Assembly (NCBI GenBank): GCA_025937035.1
Contig: JAICSG010000282.1
Span: 1 to 5,884 of the forward strand
DNA length: 5,884 bases
Source of the DNA: Thermoanaerobaculia bacterium
GTDB lineage: Bacteria; Acidobacteriota; Thermoanaerobaculia; Multivoradales; UBA5704
Direction of reading: 5' to 3'
The notes under the pieces are model-generated. The model was given only the letters and a program-made list of their open reading frames with translations. It did no database searches and was not told the DNA's origin. The translations under genes were made by a program, and so were the position numbers. Positions 1 through 5,864 of the stretch are shown here, piece after piece (position 1 is the stretch's first letter; each line of letters begins with the position of its first letter).

Positions 1-1297
1 CGGCCAGTACGTCTACCTGCGGGAGGCCTACTCGCCGCTCTGGGGCTTCCTCTACGGCTGGACGCTCTTCCTGGTGATCCAGACCGGCACCATCGCCGCC
101 GTGGCGGTCGGCTTCGCCCGCTACCTCGGCGTCCTCATCCCCCACATCGGGCCCGAGGACTGGATCGTCCGCCCGATCGACCTCTCCTCCAGCTACGCCA
201 TCAGCCTGTCGGCCCAGCAGCTCGTGGGGATCGTGATGATCCTCTTCCTCACCTGGCTCAACACCCGCGGCATCCACCTCGGCAAGATCATCCAGAACAC
301 CTTCACCTCGGCCAAGACGCTGTCGCTGATCGCCCTGATCGTGCTCGGCATCCTGGTCGGCCGCAACGCCACGGCGGTCGCGGCCAACTTCTCGGACTTC
401 TGGACGCCCCGCGACGTCACCCCGATCCAGTCGGACCTGTTCGGCGCGCCGGCGATCGCCACGATGGGGGCCTTCGGCCTCTTCATCGCCTTCTGCGTGG
501 CCCAGGTGGGCTCGCTCTTCTCCTCGGACGCCTGGAACAACATCACCTTCACCGCCGGCGAGGTCAAGGAGCCGAAGCGGAACATCCCGCTCTCGCTGGT
601 CGCCGGCACCGGCCTGGTGATCGGCCTCTACATCCTGGCCAACGTGGCCTACCTGTGCACCCTGACCCTCCACCAGATCCAGACCGCGCCGGACGACCGG
701 GTGGCGACCGCCGCCCTGCAGGCGATCTTCGGTCCGGCCGGAGCGGTGATGATGGCCATCGCCATCATCATCTCGACCTTCGGCTGCAACAACGGCCTCA
801 TCCTGGCCGGGGCCCGGGTCTACTACGCGATGGCCCAGGACGGCCTGTTCTTCCGCCGCACGGGACGGCTCAACGCGAAGCACGTGCCGGCCTCGGGCCT
901 GATCCTCCAGGGGATCTGGGCCTCGCTGCTGGTGCTGCCGCGCACCCGCGCGGTGGACGCCGCCACGGGGGCCGTGACCTACGGCAACCTCTACGGCACC
1001 CTGCTCGACTGGGTCATCTTCGCGGTGCTGATCTTCTACGTGCTGACGATCGCCGGGCTGTTCGCGCTGCGGCGCAAGCGGCCGGACGCGGAGCGCCCCT
1101 ACCGGGCGTTCGGCTACCCCCTGGTGCCGGCGCTCTACATGGTGGCCGCGTCGGCCATCGCGCTGGTGCTGCTGGTCTACAAGACGAAGACCGCCCTGCC
1201 GGGCCTGGTGATCGTGCTGATCGGCATCCCCGTGTATTTCGCCTGGCGCAGGCCAGGCGCTTCCATACCGGCTCCGCCGGGAGAGACGAGGGCATGA
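1..1297 (+). CDS. APC-superfamily amino acid permease, LAT/SteT-like, 5'-truncated by window edge
   Basis: Inner-membrane amino acid transporter or exchanger. The reading frame is open from base 2, giving 431 visible residues up to TGA at 1295-1297, so the GTG at 74 is internal and not the real start. The first visible residues, GQYVYLREAYSPLWGFLYGW, match the end of TM2 and the start of TM3 in LAT-type permeases. TM1 with its substrate-binding glycine motif and most of TM2 (perhaps 60-80 residues) therefore lie outside the window. Other family marks are FNTRG-like 'LNTRGIHLGK', 'SSDAWNNITFTAGEVKEPKRNIP' after TM6, 'FGCNNGLILAGARVYYAMAQDG' around TM8, and a C-terminal 'RRKRPDAERPYRAFGYPLVP' loop followed by two more hydrophobic segments. 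Alternating hydrophobic stretches agree with the usual 12-helix fold. Substrate is not readable from sequence; Ser/Thr or neutral amino acid exchange is only a family-level guess. A second, dissimilar permease follows after 93 bases and may be co-transcribed. Confidence 0.93.
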   Translation, partial: GQYVYLREAYSPLWGFLYGWTLFLVIQTGTIAAVAVGFARYLGVLIPHIGPEDWIVRPIDLSSSYAISLSAQQLVGIVMILFLTWLNTRGIHLGKIIQNTFTSAKTLSLIALIVLGILVGRNATAVAANFSDFWTPRDVTPIQSDLFGAPAIATMGAFGLFIAFCVAQVGSLFSSDAWNNITFTAGEVKEPKRNIPLSLVAGTGLVIGLYILANVAYLCTLTLHQIQTAPDDRVATAALQAIFGPAGAVMMAIAIIISTFGCNNGLILAGARVYYAMAQDGLFFRRTGRLNAKHVPASGLILQGIWASLLVLPRTRAVDAATGAVTYGNLYGTLLDWVIFAVLIFYVLTIAGLFALRRKRPDAERPYRAFGYPLVPALYMVAASAIALVLLVYKTKTALPGLVIVLIGIPVYFAWRRPGASIPAPPGETRA

Positions 1298-1373
1298 AGC
1301 GCCGGACGGGCGTCCATCGTGGGCGCCCCGTGGCGGCGAGAACGATCTCGGTTTCTGACGCTCGATTCGCTTT

Positions 1374-1380
1374 GGAGGTG
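1374..1380 (+). promoter_or_regulatory. Ribosome binding site that fixes the start of the second permease
   Basis: GGAGGTG lies 10 bases before ATG 1391. The frame stays open upstream to a GTG at 1319, but the added 24 residues (starting MGAPWRRERS) are charged, unlike the family N-terminus, and have no comparable Shine-Dalgarno site. This decides for ATG 1391. Confidence 0.75.
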
Positions 1381-1390
1381 TAAACGATCC

Positions 1391-2944
1391 ATGGCCAACC
1401 CTCTGTTCGCCAGAAAACCCCTCGCGCTGTTGCTGGAGGAGATGAAGGGTGAGAACCGGCTCCGCCGGGTGCTCGGCCCCGTCCAGCTCACCGCCCTGGG
1501 CGTGGGCGCCATCATCGGCACCGGCATCTTCGTGCTTACCGGTGTGGCCGCGCACGACAACACCGGACCGGCCCTGATGCTCTCGTTCGTGGTCTCCGGC
1601 CTCGCCTGCATCTTCGCGGCGCTCTGCTACGCCGAGTTCGCCTCGATGGTGCCGATCGCCGGCTCGGCCTACACCTACGCCTACGCCACCCTGGGTGAGC
1701 TGTTCGCCTGGATCATCGGCTGGGACCTGGTGCTGGAGTACGGGGTGGGCTCGGCGACCGTGGCCCACGGCTGGTCGCACTACTTCCAGGACTTCATAGG
1801 GATCTTCGGCTTCCACCTGCCGGCGGCCCTGACCAACGCGCCGTTCGACTTCGTCAATGGCCATTTCGTCCGCACCACCTCGACCATCGACCTGCCGGCG
1901 ATCGTCATCACCGCCATCATCACCTGGATCCTGGTGCGGGGCATCAAGGAGAGCGCCAGCTTCAACGCCGGCATGGTGATCGTCAAGCTGGCGGTGGTCT
2001 TCTTCGTGATCGTCGTCGGCGCCTTCTACGTCAACCCGGCCAACTGGCACCCGTTCGCCCCCTACGGCTACGCCGGCATCAGCTTCTTCGGCCATACGCT
2101 CTTCGGACAGACCAACGCGGGCGGGCAGCCGATCGGCATGCTCTCCGGCGCCGCGATCATCTTCTTCGCCTACATCGGCTTCGACGCGGTCTCCACCCAG
2201 GCGGAGGAGGCCAAGCGCCCCAACCGGGACGTCCCCATCGGCATCGTGGCCTCGCTGATCATCTGCACCGTTCTCTACATCGCGGTCTCGGCGATCCTCA
2301 CCGGCATGGTTCCCTACAACCAGATCGACATCAACGCCCCCGTCTCCGCGGCCTTCCAGCATGTCGGCCTCACCTGGGCGCAGCTCCTGATCTCGATCGG
2401 GGCCTTGACCGGCATCACCTCGGTGCTGCTGGTGATGATGCTCTCCCAGCCGCGCGTCATGCTCGCCATGGCTCGCGACGGCCTGCTCCCCAGGAGCTTC
2501 TTCGCCGCCATCCACGAGCGGTTCCAGACCCCCTGGAAGTCGACCATCCTCACCGGCTGCTTCGTGGCCCTGGCGGCGGGCCTGCTGCCGTTGCGCCTGC
2601 TGGCCGAGCTGGTGAACATCGGCACGCTGCTCGCCTTCGTCATCGTCTGCGCGGCGGTGCTCATCATGCGGCGCACCGATCCGGACGCCGAGCGGCCGTT
2701 CCGCATCTGGGGCGCCCCCGTGACGCCGATCCTCGGCATCCTCATCTGCCTGCTGCTGATGTTCTCCCTGCCGGTCGAAAACTGGCTGCGGCTGGTGGTC
2801 TGGCTGGCGATCGGCTTCCTCATCTACTTCGGCTACGGCCGCAAGCACAGCGTGATGCACAACTACACCGCCGCCGAGCTCTCCCGCTCCGGCGCCTCGC
2901 TCGCCGGGGCCACCCGGGTCGAGCCTCCGGGACCTGGGAAGTAA
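1391..2944 (+). CDS. APC-superfamily amino acid permease, cationic amino acid transporter (CAT/YfnA/GkApcT-like)
   Basis: Complete 517-residue inner-membrane transporter, normal for the bacterial CAT branch plus a short polar tail. The N-terminus (residues 1-30, MANPLFARKPLALLLEEMKG...) is the amphipathic stretch usual before TM1. TM1 carries the unwound-helix motif GVGAIIGTGIF at 37-47, whose backbone binds the substrate amino and carboxyl groups in this fold. TM2 ends in 'CYAEFASMVPIAGSAYTYAY', and TM3 holds 'IIGWDLVLEYGVGSATVAHGWS'. TM6 contains FFAYIGFDAVSTQAEEAKRP (258-277), the second discontinuous helix and its following loop. 'QPRVMLAMARDGLLP' marks TM8, and 'RRTDPDAERPFRIWGAPVTP' precedes the last two helices. 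The overall pattern strongly resembles GkApcT and YfnA, proton-coupled amino acid importers; exact substrate is inference. It follows the upstream permease by 93 bases without a convincing internal terminator, so the two may form an operon, and it is followed by tandem terminators. The last 30 residues are hydrophilic and cytoplasmic. Confidence 0.95.
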   Translation: MANPLFARKPLALLLEEMKGENRLRRVLGPVQLTALGVGAIIGTGIFVLTGVAAHDNTGPALMLSFVVSGLACIFAALCYAEFASMVPIAGSAYTYAYATLGELFAWIIGWDLVLEYGVGSATVAHGWSHYFQDFIGIFGFHLPAALTNAPFDFVNGHFVRTTSTIDLPAIVITAIITWILVRGIKESASFNAGMVIVKLAVVFFVIVVGAFYVNPANWHPFAPYGYAGISFFGHTLFGQTNAGGQPIGMLSGAAIIFFAYIGFDAVSTQAEEAKRPNRDVPIGIVASLIICTVLYIAVSAILTGMVPYNQIDINAPVSAAFQHVGLTWAQLLISIGALTGITSVLLVMMLSQPRVMLAMARDGLLPRSFFAAIHERFQTPWKSTILTGCFVALAAGLLPLRLLAELVNIGTLLAFVIVCAAVLIMRRTDPDAERPFRIWGAPVTPILGILICLLLMFSLPVENWLRLVVWLAIGFLIYFGYGRKHSVMHNYTAAELSRSGASLAGATRVEPPGPGK

Positions 2945-2966
2945 GGCCCCTTCATGCCCCGCGGCG

Positions 2967-2997
2967 AAGGGCGCCCCTCGGGGCGCCCTTTCCTTTT
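2967..2997 (+). terminator. Rho-independent terminator of the permease unit
   Basis: A 10-bp perfect stem AAGGGCGCCC (2967-2976) pairs with GGGCGCCCTT (2981-2990) across a CTCG tetraloop. It is followed by a T-rich tract (TCCTTTT, to 2997). It starts 23 bases after the permease stop codon, the expected position. Confidence 0.88.
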
Positions 2998-3003
2998 GGC
3001 ACG

Positions 3004-3034
3004 AAAAAAGACCCCGCCATCTCGGCGGGGTTTT
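3004..3034. terminator. Second, probably bidirectional hairpin terminator
   Basis: Stem ACCCCGCC (3011-3018) pairs with GGCGGGGT (3024-3031) around a 5-base loop. Six A residues (3004-3009) precede it and TTTT (3031-3034) follows it, so either strand would give a hairpin plus U-run. On the + strand it backs up the terminator just upstream. On the - strand there is no gene that obviously needs it, because the gene to the right is also on the + strand. Confidence 0.8.
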
Positions 3035-3064
3035 GGAGGAGGGAGGTTTGGAGAGGAGATTGTC

Positions 3065-3094
3065 TTGAGGTTTCCGTCTCCATCCATCTATACG
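3065..3094 (+). promoter_or_regulatory. Candidate sigma70-type promoter for the regulator-xthA operon
   Basis: TTGAGG (3065-3070) is followed after 17 bases by CTATAC (3088-3093), or after 18 by TATACG. Both hexamers are reasonable but not consensus matches. It lies in an AT-richer stretch just after the terminators, about 130 bases before the first start codon. An alternative -10-like GATAAC at 3147-3152 lacks a good -35. The assignment is by eye only. Confidence 0.4.
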
Positions 3095-3135
3095 GATCAC
3101 CGGCCCGAAGTGTTTAGGCGGAGGCCCCACTTTTC

Positions 3136-3148
3136 TCCCGGACCGGGA
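3136..3148. repeat. Perfect 6-1-6 inverted repeat, operator-like
   Basis: TCCCGG, A, CCGGGA form a perfect dyad in the untranslated region upstream of the winged-helix gene. It could be an operator or a small RNA hairpin. In GC-rich DNA a 6-bp dyad can also be chance, so this is tentative. Confidence 0.35.
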
Positions 3149-3154
3149 TAACAT

Positions 3155-3170
3155 CAGGACAGCCGTCCTG
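3155..3170. repeat. Perfect 6-4-6 inverted repeat, operator-like
   Basis: CAGGAC, AGCC, GTCCTG form a perfect 16-base dyad located 54 bases before the GTG of the winged-helix gene and 6 bases after the first inverted repeat. The size and spacing suit a dimeric winged-helix protein. Autoregulation by the downstream gene product is inference. Confidence 0.45.
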
Positions 3171-3212
3171 CAAACGGCGAATGGCGCTACACGACACTGA
3201 TTTCTTCTAAAA

Positions 3213-3217
3213 GAGGG
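3213..3217 (+). promoter_or_regulatory. Ribosome binding site of the winged-helix gene
   Basis: GAGGG within AAAAGAGGG sits 6 bases before GTG 3224 and supports that start over the next in-frame GTG at 3242. Confidence 0.6.
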
Positions 3218-3223
3218 CTATCT

Positions 3224-3535
3224 GTGAGCGAGCCGACCGGGGTGACGTCGACGGCAGCAGGCTGGACGTTCCTGACCAACCACGCGCACGTGCTCTTCTG
3301 CATCGCCCAGGATCCGGAGGTCCGGCTGCGGGACGTGGCCGCGCGGGTGGGGATCACCGAGCGGGCGGTGCAGCGGATCGTGACCGACCTGGAGGGGGCG
3401 GGATACCTGATCGTGTCCAAGGAGGGGCGGCGGAACCGGTACCGGGTCAACTACGAGCTGCCGCTGCGCCATCCGATCGAGCGCCACCGGAACGTCAAGG
3501 AGCTGATCGAGCTGGTGGTGGGGTCGCGGGGATGA
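3224..3535 (+). CDS. Small winged-helix transcriptional regulator (MarR/ArsR-like fold)
   Basis: A 103-residue cytoplasmic protein predicted to bind DNA. Residues 14-30 (WTFLTNHAHVLFCIAQD) form the first helix. Residues 34-62 form the helix-turn-helix, with RLRDVAARVGI as the first helix and TERAVQRIVTDLEGAGYL as the recognition helix. Residues 66-77 (KEGRRNRYRVNY) make a basic beta-wing. The remaining part, LPLRHPIERHRNVKELIELV, is a probable dimerisation helix. There is no visible metal-binding or sensor domain. Short one-domain proteins with this 'NHAHVL ... ITERAVQRIV ... LPLRHP' layout are familiar in GC-rich bacteria, generally annotated as MarR- or HTH-domain proteins of unknown target. 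The GTG start has a GAGGG site. Its stop overlaps the ATG of xthA in ATGA, so both proteins are probably made from one mRNA with coupled translation. The upstream dyads may be its own operators. Confidence 0.85.
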   Translation: MSEPTGVTSTAAGWTFLTNHAHVLFCIAQDPEVRLRDVAARVGITERAVQRIVTDLEGAGYLIVSKEGRRNRYRVNYELPLRHPIERHRNVKELIELVVGSRG

Positions 3536-4299
3536 TCGTCGCCACCTGGAACGTCAACTCGGTCCGCTCCCGCCTGGAGCGGGTGGTGGGCTGGACGGAG
3601 CGGGCGCGCCCGGACGTGCTCTGCCTCCAGGAGATCAAGACCACCGACGACCTCTTCCCCCTGGAGCCCTTCACGGAGCTCGGCTACCACGCCGAGATCT
3701 TCGGCCAGAAGACCTACAACGGCGTGGCCATCCTCTCTCAGACCCCGATCACCAAGGTGGTCCGCAACCTGCCGGACGATCCCGAGGACGCCCCCCGGCG
3801 GCTGATCGCCGGGACGGTCAACAAGGTGCGGATCGTCAACGTCTACGTGCCCAACGGCCAGTCGCCGGAGAGCGAGAAGTTCGTCTACAAGATGGACTGG
3901 CTGGCCCGCCTGCGCGCCTTCCTGGAGAAGACCGCCAAGCCTTCCGACCCCCTGCTGCTGCTGGGAGACTTCAACATCGCCCCCGAGGAGCGGGATGTGC
4001 GCTACCCCGACCTCTGGCGGGGGCACATCCACTTCCATCCCAAGGAGCACGAGGCGCTCGCCCGCATCACCTCCTGGGGGCTCCACGACCTCCTGCGCAA
4101 GCATCACGAGGAGGGGGGCCTCTACTCCTGGTGGGACTACCGCCAGCTCGCCTTCCAGAAGAACAACGGCCTGCGGATCGACCTCATCCTGGGGACCAGG
4201 AAGATGCTCGACCGCTGCACCGGCGTCGAGATCTTCCGTGACGAGCGCAAGGGGGAGTCCCCCTCGGATCACGTGCCGGTCGTGGCAGCGATCAAATAG
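3532..4299 (+). CDS. xthA: Exodeoxyribonuclease III (class II AP endonuclease)
   Basis: A 255-residue DNA-repair enzyme of the endonuclease/exonuclease/phosphatase fold. It is expected to cut the backbone 5' of abasic sites and remove 3'-blocking groups, with 3'-5' exonuclease on duplex DNA, in base excision repair. All family motifs are intact: N7 in TWNVNS; E34 in LQEIK, the Mg2+ ligand; 61-67 TYNGVAI; Y105 in NVYVPNG; D146 and N148 in LLGDFNIAP; W200-W201 in the 'YSWWDYR' segment; D217 in RIDLIL; and D246-H247 in PSDHVPVV, the catalytic pair. Length is about the family norm (250-270). It starts with ATG 3532 inside the preceding regulator's last codons; a GGGG stretch there is only a weak Shine-Dalgarno, consistent with translational coupling. 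Its 3' end overlaps the convergent phosphatase gene by 8 bases. It could be called exoA/xth by others; the enzyme class is certain at family level. Confidence 0.97.
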   Translation: MIVATWNVNSVRSRLERVVGWTERARPDVLCLQEIKTTDDLFPLEPFTELGYHAEIFGQKTYNGVAILSQTPITKVVRNLPDDPEDAPRRLIAGTVNKVRIVNVYVPNGQSPESEKFVYKMDWLARLRAFLEKTAKPSDPLLLLGDFNIAPEERDVRYPDLWRGHIHFHPKEHEALARITSWGLHDLLRKHHEEGGLYSWWDYRQLAFQKNNGLRIDLILGTRKMLDRCTGVEIFRDERKGESPSDHVPVVAAIK

Positions 4300-4930
4300 C
4301 CATCCACCGCGCCGACTCCCATCCCAGGTGGCCGTGGGCGTTGAACAGGCGGACGACCGGCCGCTCCCCCCAGTCGACCACGCTCAGGGTGGCGGGATCG
4401 AGGAAGAGGTGGCGGGCGGTGGCGAGAGGCGCGCCGAGGGCGGCGCAGAGCAGGGCCTTGATCGGCCCCACGTGGCTGACCAGGGCCACGTGCTCCCCCC
4501 GGTGGTCGCGGGCGAGGTCCTGGATCAGCCCGAGCATCCGCGCCTGAACCTCCGTGAGCGGCTCGCCCCCCGGCGGCGAGGTCCCGAGGTCGGCCTCCCA
4601 GCGGAGCAGGCGCTCGCGGTCGCGCTCCAGGACCTCGGCGCGGGTGAGCCCCTCCCACTCCCCGAACGACTGCTCGCGCAGGCGGGGCTCGATCCGCAGA
4701 TCGACCTCGCGCGCCGCGGCGATCCGGCGGCCGGTCTCCCGGGCTCTCGCGAGCGGGCTGCTGTAGACGGCCCGCACGGGCAGGCGGGCCAGGGCCGAGG
4801 CCAGGAGGTCGGCCTGGGCGATCCCGGAATCGGCCAGCGGCTCGTCGCGGGCTCCCACGTAGCGCATCTCGCGGTTGGCGAGGACCTCGCCGTGGCGGAT
4901 CAGGAGGAGCCTGAGAGGTGGAGCGCTCAT
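4292..4930 (-). CDS. Histidine phosphatase family protein (CobC/phosphoglycerate mutase-like)
   Basis: A 212-residue cytoplasmic phosphatase (from ATG 4930) using a phosphohistidine intermediate. The nucleophile motif LLLIRHGE is at 8-15, with H13 the catalytic residue. Substrate-pocket signature 'YSSPLARARETG' is at 56-67, and the acid donor is near E86 in LREQSFGEWEG (84-94). The second catalytic histidine is H153 in LVSHVGPIKALL (150-161). Length is typical of alpha-ribazole-5'-phosphate phosphatase (CobC) and GpmB-like enzymes. The C-terminal half, 'SHVGPIKALLCAALGAP ... LFNAHGHL', particularly resembles the phosphatase domain of actinobacterial RNase H/CobC fusions, but no RNase H domain is present. 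No cobalamin genes are nearby, so the substrate cannot be assigned. Start choice is uncertain: GTG 4945 would add five residues and has GGAGG 14-15 bases upstream, while ATG 4930 lacks a clear Shine-Dalgarno. It converges on xthA and diverges from the secreted-protein gene. Confidence 0.93.
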   Translation of the reverse strand: MSAPPLRLLLIRHGEVLANREMRYVGARDEPLADSGIAQADLLASALARLPVRAVYSSPLARARETGRRIAAAREVDLRIEPRLREQSFGEWEGLTRAEVLERDRERLLRWEADLGTSPPGGEPLTEVQARMLGLIQDLARDHRGEHVALVSHVGPIKALLCAALGAPLATARHLFLDPATLSVVDWGERPVVRLFNAHGHLGWESARWMAI

Positions 4931-4945
4931 GCGGTCGGGAGGCAC

Positions 4946-4953
4946 TCTATACT
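4946..4953. promoter_or_regulatory. Possible shared -10 element of a divergent promoter
   Basis: The + strand reads TATACT (4948-4953) and the - strand reads TATAGA (4951-4946), both near the TATAAT consensus, in the 35-base gap between divergent genes. No good -35 was found on either strand, and either use would leave a leader of about 10 bases or fewer. It is suggestive only. Confidence 0.3.
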
Positions 4954-4965
4954 GTAAGGACCTCC

Positions 4966-5715
4966 ATGCGCCGGCTCAGCCTCCATCTTCTGGCTCTCCT
5001 CCTCGGGATCACCTGCGTGGTCTCGCCGGCCGCCCTGCGCGCCGAGGAGGGGCGGAGCGTCCCCGTCCGGCTCGTGAGCCCCCGGGCCGGCGCGACCCTC
5101 ACCGCCGGCTCCACCGTGGAGCTGGAATGGGCCCCTCTCGCGGGGCTCGGAGAGGTCGAGGAGTGGGAGGCCTTCCTCAGCCTCGACGGCGGCCGGACCT
5201 ATCCGGTCCGGATCACACCCCACCTCGATCTCGACCTCCGGCGGGTCCAGTGGCGGGTGCCCGACGTGGCGACGGAGTCGGCCCGGCTCCTCCTCCGCTT
5301 CGGCGACGAGCGCCGGGAGACCGAGCTCGAGCTGCCGCACCGCTTCGCGATCGTCCCGGCGCCGGTGCCGCCCCCGGTGGCCGGCCTCGCGCTCGCCCGG
5401 GTGGCCCCCTCCCGGGGTGAGCCGGCCCGGTCCGGTCACGCCGGCGTCGTCTCCTGGATGGAAGGCTCGCGCCGCGGCGGCTCCCTGCGACCGGTGGTCG
5501 CGGCCGTTCAGCCGGGCTTCCGGGAGCGGATCGCCCCGCCGGAGAGCCACACCCAGCCCGCGCTGCTCGCTTCCGGCCACTCTCCTCTCCCGCTGCCCCG
5601 GCCCGTCCGGGGAGGCTTGGCGCAGGCACCGCCGCCGCGCCGCCATACGCCGCACACCGCCTCCCCCCTCGCCTCGTCCGACATCCTCCTGCTGATTCAA
5701 CGCCAGAACGAATAG
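4966..5715 (+). CDS. Secreted Ig-like domain protein with Pro-rich basic tail, function unknown
   Basis: A 249-residue exported protein that I cannot assign to a named family. Residues 1-26 are a classic Sec signal peptide: RR, then a hydrophobic core LSLHLLALLLGITCVV, then a probable cut after ALRA26. C17 is not in a lipobox, so it is not a lipoprotein. Residues about 32-130 look like one all-beta Ig-like domain: it opens with 'VRLVSPRAGATLTAGSTVELEW', followed by 'WEAFLSLDGGRTYPVRITPHL', 'WRVPD', and ends 'LPHRFAIV'. From about 131 to the end the sequence is low-complexity, rich in Pro, Arg, Ser and His (PAPVPPPV, QAPPPRRHTPH), likely disordered, and ends in a short hydrophobic stretch DILLLIQRQNE. 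ATG 4966 is chosen because AAGGA lies five bases upstream and the signal peptide begins there; the frame extends back to GTG 4918, but that adds 16 polar residues overlapping the phosphatase. A surface, adhesive or protein-binding role is only a guess. Confidence 0.8.
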   Translation: MRRLSLHLLALLLGITCVVSPAALRAEEGRSVPVRLVSPRAGATLTAGSTVELEWAPLAGLGEVEEWEAFLSLDGGRTYPVRITPHLDLDLRRVQWRVPDVATESARLLLRFGDERRETELELPHRFAIVPAPVPPPVAGLALARVAPSRGEPARSGHAGVVSWMEGSRRGGSLRPVVAAVQPGFRERIAPPESHTQPALLASGHSPLPLPRPVRGGLAQAPPPRRHTPHTASPLASSDILLLIQRQNE

Positions 5716-5800
5716 ACCGAGGCGCCGCCTCGCCTCGACGAAGCCGGTCCGCCCCTCAAGGGGTGGTCCGATCGCCCCTTCGTTCATGCCTGATTTGCGC

Positions 5801-5808
5801 AGGAGGAG
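5801..5808 (+). promoter_or_regulatory. Strong Shine-Dalgarno site near the right edge
   Basis: AGGAGGAG, the best Shine-Dalgarno match in the window, stands five bases before ATG 5814. It implies that translation starts there, although the frame it opens is only 16 codons long. Confidence 0.6.
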
Positions 5809-5813
5809 CGCCC

Positions 5814-5864
5814 ATGTCCCTTTTGCCCACAAGAACCCGTTTGGGCCTCGGATACCGTTTCTGA
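5814..5864 (+). CDS. Possible 16-residue leader peptide or mini-ORF
   Basis: ATG 5814 with an excellent Shine-Dalgarno opens a frame of 16 codons (MSLLPTRTRLGLGYRF) ending in TGA 5862-5864. The peptide is short, basic and of no known family. Its stop codon lies at the foot of a hairpin formed by 5841-5870. Alternatives are that the true next gene begins beyond the window, or that a frame starting at ATG 5786 (MPDLRRRSAHVPF..., open to the window end but without a Shine-Dalgarno) is real, or that a base error breaks the frame. Low confidence; it is listed because of the unusually good ribosome binding site. Confidence 0.3.
   Translation: MSLLPTRTRLGLGYRF

Noticed and set aside
1304..1315. Small hairpin GGACG-GG-CGTCC between the two permeases
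   Set aside because: Only five base pairs with a two-base loop and no T-run, so not a credible terminator.
655..1383. 242-codon + strand frame overlapping permease 1 and the gap before permease 2
   Set aside because: The translation is Arg/Pro/Gly-rich low-complexity sequence, an out-of-frame shadow of the membrane protein.
1319..1390. Longer N-terminus for permease 2 from GTG 1319
   Set aside because: The extra 24 residues are charged and unlike family members, and the GGAGGTG site places the start at ATG 1391.
2954..3151. Short + strand frame (65 codons) after permease 2
   Set aside because: It runs straight through both terminator hairpins and encodes Pro/Arg/Gly-rich sequence, with no Shine-Dalgarno site.
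3451..4272. 273-codon open frame on the - strand opposite xthA
   Set aside because: Its translation is rich in Val, Gly, Leu and His with no domain, and it lies fully antisense to a gene with all catalytic motifs. Long antisense frames are expected in GC-rich DNA.
3995..4957. 320-codon open frame on the + strand across the end of xthA and the whole phosphatase
   Set aside because: It starts inside xthA out of frame, and the product is low-complexity Ser/Arg/Gly sequence. The - strand phosphatase has intact RHGE and SH motifs.
5752..5763. CCCCTCAAGGGG hairpin after the secreted-protein gene
   Set aside because: The stem is short and no T-run follows, so it was not called a terminator.
4927..5832. 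301-codon open frame on the - strand opposite the secreted protein
   Set aside because: The product is Gly/Arg/Glu-rich without any recognisable domain. The + strand frame has a signal peptide and a structured domain.
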